Source: Aporhodopirellula aestuarii
GTDB lineage: Bacteria; Planctomycetota; Planctomycetia; Pirellulales; Pirellulaceae
Direction of reading: 5' to 3'
Assembly: GCF_023701485.1 (NCBI RefSeq)
Contig: NZ_JAMQBK010000036.1
Coordinates: 124,001-188,000 of the forward strand
Length of the DNA: 64,000 nt
The position numbers were made by a program, and so were the translations under genes. Position 1 is the first letter of the stretch. Every line of letters begins with the position of its first letter. This document shows positions 1-8,365 of the stretch, piece by piece. Under the pieces are notes generated by a model. It was not told the origin of the DNA and ran no database searches. It saw only the letters and a list, made by a program, of their open reading frames with translations.

Positions 1-1
1 C

Positions 2-688
2 ATCGGCATCTGGGTCAAGGGACGCCAAGGAGTGTTACCGAAAGAGCAAGGTGAATTCTTCTTCTGGGTATCGGATGTTGCTCAGAATGCGGGAGGAGCC
101 TTTGTGCCGGATGCAAACCCGATCAATAACTTTGCCGCTACCGTTAACTTCCCCGCCGGGGTCGTTGGTACGGGAACAGCGACATTCAGTCCCGCGCCAC
201 TGGGCAACGATCTGTTCACGCAGTGGGGCGATGAGTTTGCGTTGCCGATCTTCGGAAACTTTGACCCGCCATCGGGTGAAGACGTTGACGCGGATTCGGG
301 CACGTTGACCAATACGGTCAATGCGTACGACGTTAATAACGACGGTAGCGTGACTTCACTCGATGCGTTGGTGATCATCAACCAACTCAACGCCGGGGTC
401 ACGGAGGCGGAAGCGGGATCGCGGGCTCGGCTCCGGGCGACCTTCGGAGATCTGTTTGTCGATGTCAATGGCGATACCAAGCTGACTGCGGTCGACGCAT
501 TACAGGTGATCAACGAACTGAATCGACTCGACAAGGTCGGGGCGAGCGGCGAAGCGACCGCCGCACCTGCGGCAGCCGAGAGTGGTGAAGTCAGTTGGCA
601 GGCCGCCGTCGATTCGTTCTTTGAGAACGATGACGATGACGACGAAGTGGTTGACCCGGTTGACGATTTGCTCGGACTCACGTTCTGA
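2..688 (+). CDS. C-terminal part of a secreted/surface protein with dockerin-type repeats (5' truncated by window)
   Basis: The frame is open from the first base of the window, so this is the 3' end of a larger gene and the true start lies outside. Near the C-terminus are two calcium-loop motifs, DVNNDGSVTSLDAL and DVNGDTKLTAVDAL, each followed by an I(I/N)xLN helix. This is the duplicated loop-helix of type I dockerin-like domains, common at the C-termini of very large planctomycete surface proteins. The last 40 residues are Ala/Glu-rich and end in an Asp-rich stretch (ENDDDDDE). The upstream residues resemble a beta-rich extracellular domain that I cannot name. In other bacteria the pair binds calcium and a cohesin partner; here the partner is unknown. 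Inference: exported, cell-surface protein. Confidence 0.8.
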   Translation: MGIWVKGRQGVLPKEQGEFFFWVSDVAQNAGGAFVPDANPINNFAATVNFPAGVVGTGTATFSPAPLGNDLFTQWGDEFALPIFGNFDPPSGEDVDADSGTLTNTVNAYDVNNDGSVTSLDALVIINQLNAGVTEAEAGSRARLRATFGDLFVDVNGDTKLTAVDALQVINELNRLDKVGASGEATAAPAAAESGEVSWQAAVDSFFENDDDDDEVVDPVDDLLGLTF

Positions 689-800
689 GTTCCGTTCACC
701 AACCCGAGATTGGTTTGTTCATTAATTGAGAATTCGGAAATCCGGTAGGATGGGTTTCCGAACGAGGATTTGCGGCTACTGCTCCGAATGGGGCAAGGGT

Positions 801-806
801 TATACT
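801..806 (+). promoter_or_regulatory. Possible -10 element (TATACT) upstream of the BamB-like gene
   Basis: TATACT preceded by GGGT lies 45 bp before the ATG at 851 and resembles an extended sigma70 -10 box. No convincing -35 hexamer sits 16-18 bp upstream, so this is a weak suggestion only. Confidence 0.25.
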
Positions 807-850
807 GACGGCCACTTCTCCTTCTTGTCTCGATCGCAAGCAATCTTTCT

Positions 851-2122
851 ATGACTACTTACTTCGCTCCATCTCTGTTCCGAGCCAGCATGCTGTTGTT
901 GGTCGGAGGACTTGCCTTTCCGTGTCACGCTGAGAATTGGGGACACTGGCGGGGACCCGATGGGAACGCGGTCTCCGATTCCGCGAATCCACCGACGCAG
1001 TTCAATCATTCGGAAAATCTGCGTTGGAAGACACCCATTCCGGGACGTGGTTCGGGTTCGCCGATCGTGTGGGGCGACGACGTCTTTGTCGTTTCCGCGA
1101 TCCCCGTATCCGGAGGTGAGATTCCCAAACACCAATTTGTGCTGTTCTGCTTCAATCGAAAAACGGGAGGGGAACGGTGGCGACGTGTTGCCGTCGAAGC
1201 AACACCTCACCAGGAGACTCACTCGACCAACGGATTCGCGTCTGCATCACCCGTCACGGACGGCAACTACGTTTATGCTTCGTTCGGTTCACGGGGTTTG
1301 TACTGCTACACGATGACGGGCGATCTCGTATGGAAACGCACCGACTTTCCACCGATGACAACTCGCAATGGATTTGGTGAAGGCAGTTCGCCAACGCTCG
1401 TCGGTAATCGTTTGATTATGCCGTGGGATCATGAAGGACAATCCAAGCTGTATTCGCTCGACAGTTCGACCGGGGCGACGATTTGGGAAATCAATCGTGA
1501 TGAACCGACGAACTGGGCAACGCCCTTGGTGGTCGAACACCTTGGGCAGTTAGAGATCATCATGAACGGAGAGAATTTCGCCCGGGCGTATGACTTCGAG
1601 TCGGGGGCAGAATTATGGCGATGCGCCGGGCAAACCCAACGCCCGGCGGCTTCTCCGGTATACCGAAACGGCGTCGTCTACATCGCCAGCGGATTTCGTG
1701 GCTCGTATTTGGGGGCGTTCCGCGTCGCCGGGCGGGGCGATTTACAGGGCACCGCCAATGTTCTCTGGACGATCGAACGTGACACTCCTGATATCGCGTC
1801 GCCGTTGCTCTCCGAGGATCGGTTGTATTTTTACAAAGCGAGAGCTGGATTACTCACCTGTGTGGATGCGACCAGCGGAAAGCCGCACTACAACGCTCAG
1901 CGGATCCGGGGGCTCGACAATATCTACGCGTCACCGGTCGCCGCAGGTGGTCATGTCTACCTCTCCGATCGTGATGGCACGGTGGTTGTGATTAAGGATT
2001 CACCACGCCTCGAAATCGTTGCCACCAATGAATTGGGAGAAACGATCGACGCGACGCCCGCGCCCGTCGATGAAGAGCTTTTCATTCGGGGCGAGAAACA
2101 CTTGTTTTGTTTTTCACGGTAA
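851..2122 (+). CDS. Secreted BamB-like PQQ/WD beta-propeller protein
   Basis: A 423-residue protein with an N-terminal signal peptide (hydrophobic core about residues 14-22, probable cleavage after CHA) followed by ENWGHWRGPDGN, the opening typical of planctomycete PQQ_2-domain proteins. Repeated blades of the type GSPIVWGDDVFVVSA, ASPVYRNGVVYIASG and ASPLLSEDRLYFY fit a seven- or eight-bladed propeller of the outer membrane assembly factor BamB / quinoprotein dehydrogenase family. No catalytic dehydrogenase domain is attached, so the protein may be a scaffold or sugar-binding periplasmic protein rather than an enzyme. The ATG start is favoured because the signal peptide begins there; there is no clear Shine-Dalgarno site. 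It stands alone, 160 bp downstream of the dockerin gene. Confidence 0.8.
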   Translation: MTTYFAPSLFRASMLLLVGGLAFPCHAENWGHWRGPDGNAVSDSANPPTQFNHSENLRWKTPIPGRGSGSPIVWGDDVFVVSAIPVSGGEIPKHQFVLFCFNRKTGGERWRRVAVEATPHQETHSTNGFASASPVTDGNYVYASFGSRGLYCYTMTGDLVWKRTDFPPMTTRNGFGEGSSPTLVGNRLIMPWDHEGQSKLYSLDSSTGATIWEINRDEPTNWATPLVVEHLGQLEIIMNGENFARAYDFESGAELWRCAGQTQRPAASPVYRNGVVYIASGFRGSYLGAFRVAGRGDLQGTANVLWTIERDTPDIASPLLSEDRLYFYKARAGLLTCVDATSGKPHYNAQRIRGLDNIYASPVAAGGHVYLSDRDGTVVVIKDSPRLEIVATNELGETIDATPAPVDEELFIRGEKHLFCFSR

Positions 2123-2193
2123 CCGTCACGAGAGCCGACGCGAGGCGCATGTGACCGTCGCGGCGAGAGCGGAGACACACGCTGTCGCGGCAT

Positions 2194-2227
2194 AAAAAAT
2201 CCCGCGGGAACTTTGGTTCCAGCGGGA
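2194..2227 (-). terminator. Rho-independent terminator of the small cytochrome gene
   Basis: An inverted repeat (ATCCCGC-x-GGAAC, loop TTTG, GTTCC-x-GCGGGAT; 12 pairs, one mismatch) at 2200-2227 is followed on the minus strand by six T. It lies about 60 bp past the stop of the minus-strand gene at 2289. The preceding plus-strand gene has no T-run on its side. Confidence 0.8.
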
Positions 2228-2288
2228 TGAGTCGTTTGGCGATGAGGTTCGGCTTGGACCGCGAACCCCCGTTCAACAATTGTGAGGA

Positions 2289-2681
2289 CTAGATGCCAGC
2301 GTCGGTTGCGGGCAACTTCTCTCCTTTGATCTTTTCAGCGAACGTGCTTCCATCGCTGCTCTTCTCTGCGCCCGCCTTCTTGAAGCCTTCGAGGATCTTC
2401 GCTTTGGCTTCCTCGGGATTGTCTTTGAGGTATTCCTTGGGGAAGTCTTCCGCGTCGAGGAATTTTCCAACCGCGATGCCGTACTCGTTGCGGACTTCGT
2501 CTTTATCTTTGCCCTTCACGTGGCAGATATAGCAATTCGCCTTTTTGACTTCTTTCTTGAAGTCATCCGAGGCGTCGGATTCCATTACTTCTGCTTTGAA
2601 CTGTTTGCCGAATTCGCTGATCGCGAAGGATGGGGTCGTCAGGCAGACGAAGAGGCCGAACATGAGAGCCAAACGTTTCAT
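2289..2681 (-). CDS. Small secreted c-type cytochrome-like protein (single CxxCH)
   Basis: A 130-residue protein with a clear signal peptide (MKRLALMFGLFVCLTTPSFA). It has one heme c motif CYICH near residue 50, followed by a Lys/Asp-rich stretch and an amphipathic C-terminal half (EDFPKEYLKDNPEEAKAKIL). The frame could open farther upstream, but the start at 2681 is chosen because the signal peptide begins there and AGGA lies 8 bases before the ATG. The motif predicts covalent heme attachment in the periplasm or paryphoplasm. No distal methionine ligand is obvious. Similar small CxxCH proteins occur widely in planctomycetes without an assigned partner. It is transcribed alone and ends in its own terminator. 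High Lys/Glu content suggests a soluble electron carrier or a structural heme protein; the role is unproven. Confidence 0.7.
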   Translation of the reverse strand: MKRLALMFGLFVCLTTPSFAISEFGKQFKAEVMESDASDDFKKEVKKANCYICHVKGKDKDEVRNEYGIAVGKFLDAEDFPKEYLKDNPEEAKAKILEGFKKAGAEKSSDGSTFAEKIKGEKLPATDAGI

Positions 2682-2845
2682 CGAGTTTTTCCTGGGTTGA
2701 ATCGGTGGGTAAAGAAGGTGGGAGCCACGATCAGGGTTACTTTTCGCTGCCCTATTAAAATCGCTGAGGGGGGCCAAAGTCAAATGATCACATATTTTAT
2801 GATCAAAAAAATCCCGGCCCAGGTTCTCAAATCGGCGTTTGCCCT

Positions 2846-5800
2846 CTAGGGGGCCTCGTTGAACGAGAAATCCAATGTTCGCTGCATTGGGAGTTTAGGC
2901 AAGCTTTTTTCTTGGAATCCAGCGAACAAGGAGCCGTCCTGACGGAAATCGGCCGGTACCAAGCGGCTGACCGAAATCGAGTCCGGCAGCGGTTGCGACC
3001 AGCGGACCACCCACCGTGGAGTTCTTTCATCGGCCCAAACCGGCTGATTCACGATTAAATCATTCAACGTTGTTGTGGTTTTTTGGCCGGATTGGTCGCG
3101 AACGACGAACAATGGATCGCTCAGCGTGGTGTCGGCTTCATAGGCGTTGGAGGCGCCGCGGATTCGTAACCAGGACTGATCTTCGTCTTCGCGTGAAATT
3201 CCCGTGATTTCCACATGAGGAACTCCGCGGTCGACCACAAAAACGCTTTCTTCCGCCTGACGCTCGATTGCGACCGGATACGGCGAGCTCACCCCCAATC
3301 GCATCGCCAGTAGTCCCCGGGGGACATAGGCGGTGAGTCGCTGCAGCGATAAGCGTATCGAGCCGGATTTGGGTTGCGGGCGTTGAACCGATCCGCCCGT
3401 TTCGATCATCCGCCGCGACACCGCGAGCAATCCGTTCTCCCACAGCAGTTGCAGTTCCGCGGCGATATCCATCCTCAACATTGATATCTGTCCCCGAACG
3501 ATCACGTTGTACAACTCGATAGAAATCAGCGGCAACGGATTCGCGGGGCTAGTGGACGTACGTGTCGGACGCGTGCCACGTACCTCCGATGAATCTGTGT
3601 CCGTCACGATATTGAAAGCATGAATTTCATCGCGACGTGACGGGTTGTCGATTGTGATCGAACAGTCCGTCAATCGGACTTGCCGGTTATCGTTCATGGC
3701 AAGCATCGAGCCACCATCGGTCTCGCTCGCCGGGACGGTCCAGTACAGGTGCACGTCGACGAGATCAATCCGATTGGACCCGATCGTCAACATGTCGCTG
3801 CGTTGCATGTCGACTTCGCGATTCGACGTAAACACGATCGCCGTTCCGCCTGGTACCGAAGATGCGATTACCAGGTCATCCTCATCGACCACGACCGGGC
3901 CACTGGCCAGCATCGGTGTGTCGATGTCGATTTGTTCGACTTGGTGGCGGCGGGCTAACTCCAACGCATCGGCAAGCGACGTCGTCAGCACCACGCCATC
4001 CATTTCCGCACTCTCGCGAATCGACATGCTCTGCATCGCTTCGGCGGTGACGATCCGGACCAGGTGTGGAGGATCTAAGATCGTGGTGCGCTCGGTTTGA
4101 TCGACAGTCGTCGAGCGGTCGGTGTCATTACCGCTGAGTGCGACCGGCGAACTGTCGTTGTCGCGAACATCCATGCCGGAGAAGGATGGCACGCGGGGCG
4201 ATAACGCGACGTCGCCTGTTTCATCCAGCTCGATATCGGAACCGACCGGTAACGGGAAATTCTGCAAGCTTGGTGGGTCGCCCGGCAATCGATTCATACC
4301 TGTTCGACGCGTGTCAGACGCGGTGATGGGATTAGTACTCGTTGCCACGCTCGTCGGGGGTGGAGTCAGCTCTGGGATGCCGCGGGAACCGTTGGGGTTA
4401 AACCCGGGTAAAACGTCAACGACGGAAGGGGAGTTTGGGCCGAGCGTGGGAGCGGTCAGTGGCGGTTGTGGTCCCATGATCGGGAGTCGTGGGCCGGCGC
4501 TGGGGTCGACGCTCTCTCGCGACCCCGGTAGTCCAGGTCCCGGCAAATTGGTTCCCGTATTTCCCGCGGAGGGGGATACTCCGATCGTCGCCCCGAATTC
4601 GGTCGTCGGGGCATTCAGACTGCCGCCGTCTGGGTTGCCAAGTGATGCGCCGGAGTTGATCGGTGACGGAAATCCGATGGCCTCGTCGTTGGTCGATGGG
4701 GTGAAGTCGGGATTGCGGTAGCCAGGTGTTTCCAGCGTGCCGAAAGCACCTCGAGGCAGTGCGTCGCGGGTGCGTTCGATGCTGCTCGCCGCATTGAGGA
4801 CGGGAACCGATTCCAGTGCGTCGGGCGGAACCGTTGTTGCCAATTGTGAGTTGAATTCGCGGCGCTCCTGCCATGAGACCATTTCCAACGCGACCACGCT
4901 GATGAACAACACTGACGCGGCGACGACCCAAGGCAGGTGACGAAGGATCCGGCGCAGCATCGCGTTGTCGCCTTCCACCGTGACGACGTCCACACCGCGG
5001 CTGCGACGAAGGTTTTCACGCAGGGCCAACTCACGCAAGTCAGCGATCAAGCTCTGTGAGTCTTGATAACGTTGGTCCGGTTGCTTGGCCAGCATCTTCC
5101 GGATGATCGCGGCGAGATCGTCGCTGGCTTCGTCGCATTGTTCGCGGATGTCAGGGATTGCCGCGTTGCCGTGGTTGAGCAGTTTTTGCAGCATCGTGCC
5201 ACCGGGATACGGCGGCGACCCGGTGAGCATGTAAAAGAACGTGCAGCCAAGCGAGTACAGGTCGCTGCGGATGTCGGCCAGCCGAGGATCGTGAGCTTGT
5301 TCGGGTGAAATGTAATCAAACGTGCCGAGGGTCACGCCGCTGGCGGTCATGTCCTCACTCGTGTCGAAGCTCTCCGATCGGGCCAAACCCATGTCGACGA
5401 GTTTGATCGAGCTTTCTTCCGTCACGACGACGTTGGATGGTTTGATATCGCGGTGCACGATTCCACGACGCGAGGCATGACCGATCGCCTCGGCGACCTG
5501 GCAGGTGTAATACACGGCATCGTCGAGCGACAGCGGCCCGTTATTGGAGACGATGTCACGAATATTGCGACCGTCGATGTATTCGAAAACGATGTAGTAC
5601 CAAGGACCATCGTTACCGACTTCGAACACGCGAGCGATCAGCGGGTGATCCAGCTTCGCGGCACTTTGGGCTTCGTTGCGGAATCGCCGTTGCAGATCCG
5701 GGTCGCCGGCGGCAAAGGGGACCACCTTGACCGCCACGGTTCGACCGAGTCGTTCGTCCACCGCTCGGAAAACGGCACCCATGCCGCCCCCGCCGATCTG

Positions 5801-6154
5801 TTCGAGTAACTCGAAGTGGTTCAGCCGTTGACCTTGCAGGTCCCTGGTCAGCGATGCGGGGGTATGGTGCGAGGGGCCCCGTAGCGAGCCGCTTCCGGAA
5901 CCCCGAGAAGGCGGTTCGCCGCCGGCGCTTCCACCAGTGCCCGAATCCCCTCGTCGGGCCGATCCCTCATCGGGGTAGGCTCCGCCAGGGAACGCCGCGA
6001 GCGGGTCTTGGCGAATCACGGTCTCCGCCGCTTCGAGCTCCTGTTCGTTGATCGCCGGTGGATCTGTGGACGCACCCTCTCCGGTCGACTCGGCGCGGTG
6101 CACCGTCGAAGCTTCTGGTCGGATTGCGGAAGAGGGGTCCATGCGGCCGTGCAC
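2846..6154 (-). CDS. Membrane-anchored Ser/Thr protein kinase with large extracytoplasmic C-terminal region
   Basis: A 1102-residue protein from a GTG start; an in-frame ATG four codons later (6142) is equally possible. Residues 1-110 are low-complexity and Gly/Ser-rich. Residues 112-377 form a Hanks-type kinase: glycine loop IGGGGMGAVF at 120-129, Lys143, HRDIKPSN at 234-241 with catalytic Asp236, DMG instead of DFG at 254-256, and SPEQ at 283-286. A transmembrane helix follows (about 408-425). The outer part is a long Pro/Ser/Gly/Asn linker (about 430-680) and then about 400 residues of beta-rich sequence with no domain I can name; the spacing of hydrophobic strands suggests a right-handed beta-helix. 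The layout predicts an external sensor coupled to a cytoplasmic kinase. PASTA repeats are absent. The gene stands alone, divergent from nothing obvious, 90 bp from mqnD. Confidence 0.85.
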   Translation of the reverse strand: MHGRMDPSSAIRPEASTVHRAESTGEGASTDPPAINEQELEAAETVIRQDPLAAFPGGAYPDEGSARRGDSGTGGSAGGEPPSRGSGSGSLRGPSHHTPASLTRDLQGQRLNHFELLEQIGGGGMGAVFRAVDERLGRTVAVKVVPFAAGDPDLQRRFRNEAQSAAKLDHPLIARVFEVGNDGPWYYIVFEYIDGRNIRDIVSNNGPLSLDDAVYYTCQVAEAIGHASRRGIVHRDIKPSNVVVTEESSIKLVDMGLARSESFDTSEDMTASGVTLGTFDYISPEQAHDPRLADIRSDLYSLGCTFFYMLTGSPPYPGGTMLQKLLNHGNAAIPDIREQCDEASDDLAAIIRKMLAKQPDQRYQDSQSLIADLRELALRENLRRSRGVDVVTVEGDNAMLRRILRHLPWVVAASVLFISVVALEMVSWQERREFNSQLATTVPPDALESVPVLNAASSIERTRDALPRGAFGTLETPGYRNPDFTPSTNDEAIGFPSPINSGASLGNPDGGSLNAPTTEFGATIGVSPSAGNTGTNLPGPGLPGSRESVDPSAGPRLPIMGPQPPLTAPTLGPNSPSVVDVLPGFNPNGSRGIPELTPPPTSVATSTNPITASDTRRTGMNRLPGDPPSLQNFPLPVGSDIELDETGDVALSPRVPSFSGMDVRDNDSSPVALSGNDTDRSTTVDQTERTTILDPPHLVRIVTAEAMQSMSIRESAEMDGVVLTTSLADALELARRHQVEQIDIDTPMLASGPVVVDEDDLVIASSVPGGTAIVFTSNREVDMQRSDMLTIGSNRIDLVDVHLYWTVPASETDGGSMLAMNDNRQVRLTDCSITIDNPSRRDEIHAFNIVTDTDSSEVRGTRPTRTSTSPANPLPLISIELYNVIVRGQISMLRMDIAAELQLLWENGLLAVSRRMIETGGSVQRPQPKSGSIRLSLQRLTAYVPRGLLAMRLGVSSPYPVAIERQAEESVFVVDRGVPHVEITGISREDEDQSWLRIRGASNAYEADTTLSDPLFVVRDQSGQKTTTTLNDLIVNQPVWADERTPRWVVRWSQPLPDSISVSRLVPADFRQDGSLFAGFQEKSLPKLPMQRTLDFSFNEAP

Positions 6155-6243
6155 GTGGAAGCGGGAGAAGAGAAGAAGCGTTCCGTCACCAATCGCAGAC
6201 TAATCTCGTTGCCGTGTTCTGGCAAGAAATCAGGCCATGCTCA

Positions 6244-7119
6244 TTATAGAACGCGTAAAGGCGGCGAACGTTCTTCCGAATTTCTTGTTTGAGCCGCTAA
6301 CTCAGATAATTTTTGCAGCGCGTCACGCCCGACGGTACCGAGATCAACCGTCCATTCGTTCACGTATAAGTCCACATGTTGCATCAAAACGGCGTCCTCC
6401 ATCGCCTGAGCGTACCTCCGCATCGCCGGCAGGGCGGAGTCAGGATTCTCCCGTGAGACCGCCAGGGACCGCGAGATCACGTCGCTGGCCCGCCGCATCA
6501 CGTCCGAATCGTGTTCCACTCGCATGACCAGCCCCCCCAGTGGCAGAGGGCAATTGGTGGCGGATTCCCATAATTCCCCCAAATCGGCGACGCTGTGCAG
6601 TCCCGCCTGCATGAAAGTGAATCGCCCTTCGTGGATGCAAACGCCAAAATCCGCGGTTCCGGCGGAGAGCCGGGGCATGATTTCCGAAAACACCACGTGC
6701 TCGACGGCGGTGGTGTTGGGATAGAACAGGTCAAACAGCAATTTTGCGGTGGTGTGCTCGCCCGGGCAAAGCGTCAATTGCCCGGTTTTTCCGTCCGGTT
6801 TCGCTTGTGGCGTCGTTCCAGGCTGAGCTGCTAATAACAGCGGCCCGACACCAAACCCGAGTGCCGAACCCACCGGCAGCACCACGATTTCATCCGTCAG
6901 CGAAAGGGCCGCGTGAAAACTCGTTTTTGCGACGTCGAATTGCCCGCTCATCAATCCCTGATTGAGTTGATCGATGTCGAGCAAATCGATCTCGAATTCG
7001 AATCCGCCGGTGTCGACACGTCCTTCGAGCAACGCTGCAAACGCGAACGTGTCGTTAGGGCAAGTCGAAATGGCCAGGTGCAGTTTTTGCCCCGATCCGA
7101 CGCGGATTCGATCGCTCAT
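6244..7119 (-). CDS. mqnD: 1,4-dihydroxy-6-naphthoate synthase (MqnD), futalosine menaquinone pathway
   Basis: A 291-residue protein of the MqnA/MqnD periplasmic-binding-like fold. The N-terminal ISTCPNDTFAF is the MqnD hallmark, and DVAKTSFHAAL and CIHEGRFTF match the substrate-binding regions. MqnD converts cyclic dehypoxanthinyl futalosine to 1,4-dihydroxy-6-naphthoate in the alternative menaquinone route, in the cytoplasm. Its ATG overlaps the TGA of dapB by four bases (ATGA), so it is probably translated by coupling. The other mqn genes are not in this window. Length is normal for the family. Confidence 0.88.
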   Translation of the reverse strand: MSDRIRVGSGQKLHLAISTCPNDTFAFAALLEGRVDTGGFEFEIDLLDIDQLNQGLMSGQFDVAKTSFHAALSLTDEIVVLPVGSALGFGVGPLLLAAQPGTTPQAKPDGKTGQLTLCPGEHTTAKLLFDLFYPNTTAVEHVVFSEIMPRLSAGTADFGVCIHEGRFTFMQAGLHSVADLGELWESATNCPLPLGGLVMRVEHDSDVMRRASDVISRSLAVSRENPDSALPAMRRYAQAMEDAVLMQHVDLYVNEWTVDLGTVGRDALQKLSELAAQTRNSEERSPPLRVL

Positions 7120-7976
7120 GCGTCGGCATCGGCCATGCCGAGCACGTCGAACATGTTGTAGAGACCTGCCGGCATGGGCCCGCCATCATTGCCCCGCATC
7201 AGCCATTTGGCGGCCGCGAGTGCCCCCGACGCGTAGCAGTCACGGTTGCTAGCAGCGACGTTGAGTTCGATCTTTTCTCCCAGCATCCCGAACACGATCG
7301 TGTGTTCACCGGGGTTATCGCCGACGCGAATCGCGTGGTAACCGATTTCGTTCCGGGAGCGTTGGCCGGTGTGCCCTTCTCGCCCGTGGACATGTTTGAC
7401 GGGATCATCGGCATTCATGGCGTCAGCGATCAGTTCGCCAAACTTCAATGCCGTGCCGCTGGGCGCGTCCGCCTTGAAGCGGTGATGTCGCTCGAGAATC
7501 TCGATGTCCACGCCACCGGCGACGTCACGCAGTGCCTTGGTGATCTGCTGAGCCATCCGCATCGACAAATTCACGGCCAACGACATGCTCGGCGCCCACA
7601 CGATCGGAATCGTCTGGGCCGCTTCGGCGAGCGATTCCTTTTGCTGATCGCTCAGCCCCGTGGTGGCGACGACGAGCGGGCAGGCGGCCGAGACGCACCG
7701 AGCCACGCAAGCGTCGAACGCCTCGGGTAGGGAGAAATCGATCACGACTTCGGCTTTTTCCGGCCAATCGGCGGAAACGGGCACGTCGAGCGACCTGACT
7801 CCGGCAACGACGCCAGCGTCTTGGCCGATTTTGGGGTGGCTGGAATGATCGATCGCCCCGACCACCGTGAATCCTGAGGTGTCGTCAACGGTGTCCGCGC
7901 CGCTCGCCAAAGCGACCACGCGTTGTCCCATTCGTCCGGCGGCCCCGTGGACCGCGAGTTTGATTGTGTTGTTCAT
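7116..7976 (-). CDS. dapB: 4-hydroxy-tetrahydrodipicolinate reductase (DapB)
   Basis: A 286-residue enzyme of lysine/meso-diaminopimelate synthesis that reduces hydroxy-tetrahydrodipicolinate with NAD(P)H. Seen: the N-terminal Rossmann motif VHGAAGRMGQRV, the ATTGLS segment in the nucleotide domain, and the catalytic/substrate segment ERHHRFKADAPSGTA with the His-His and the Lys/Ser-Gly-Thr residues of the family. The C-terminal GVHxVR-like region appears as GYHAIRVGDNPGEHT. The length is slightly longer than the about 270 residues usual for the family. It is first in a two-gene unit with mqnD (four-base overlap). Confidence 0.93.
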   Translation of the reverse strand: MNNTIKLAVHGAAGRMGQRVVALASGADTVDDTSGFTVVGAIDHSSHPKIGQDAGVVAGVRSLDVPVSADWPEKAEVVIDFSLPEAFDACVARCVSAACPLVVATTGLSDQQKESLAEAAQTIPIVWAPSMSLAVNLSMRMAQQITKALRDVAGGVDIEILERHHRFKADAPSGTALKFGELIADAMNADDPVKHVHGREGHTGQRSRNEIGYHAIRVGDNPGEHTIVFGMLGEKIELNVAASNRDCYASGALAAAKWLMRGNDGGPMPAGLYNMFDVLGMADADA

Positions 7977-8130
7977 GGCCGAAATTTACTCTTCGTTCGG
8001 CGTTTCGCCCAGCACCATGCTGGTACGGGTCGAGGCTCTGAGAACCAGGTCGTCCTGCATCACGGCTTTGAACGTTGTTTCCTCATGTGCTCACCACCCG
8101 TTTCCGATGTGGGGTGGCTGCTAGTGAGCT

Positions 8131-8175
8131 TGGTGAAAGAAACGCTAGTGAAAGAAACCCAGCTGAAAGAAACCC
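8131..8175 (+). repeat. Three-copy 15-bp tandem repeat upstream of the CcsA-like gene
   Basis: Units at 8131-8145, 8146-8160 and 8161-8175 share a GTGAAAGAAAC/CTGAAAGAAAC core with a few substitutions in the first and last bases. They lie in the 389-bp non-coding gap between dapB and the CcsA-like gene, directly before the palindrome at 8206. No known protein-binding site is recognised. Confidence 0.7.
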
Positions 8176-8205
8176 AGAGGACGTTGATTGCTTTAGTGCC
8201 TTTTT

Positions 8206-8270
8206 TAGCGGAACGGCGCAAACCGTCCGGTCCCGTGTCACCGGACCGGACGGCTTGCGCCGTTCCGCTA
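8206..8270 (-). repeat. Palindromic repeat element, copy 1 (inverted orientation)
   Basis: A 65-bp near-perfect inverted repeat: 25-base arms beginning TAGCGGAACGGCGC with one mismatch around a 15-base centre. The same arms recur at 25709, 25876, 26043 and 43716. Compared with those copies the centre is reverse-complemented, and the flanking AGTGCC...CAACGT bases appear here on the left, so this copy is inverted. It fills most of the gap before the CcsA-like gene and could form a long hairpin in RNA. Confidence 0.85.
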
Positions 8271-8365
8271 CATTTGAAATCCTTCAGTAATACAATCGAC
8301 GTCCCGAGGGTTTGCACCTCATTAGCCGAGTACGAAAAAATTCTTTCTCAGTGTAAGATACGTCG

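Noticed and set aside
82-843. Long minus-strand frame opposite the dockerin gene
   Set aside because: Ser/Arg/Pro-rich shadow of a real gene on the other strand, no domain, no plausible start signal.
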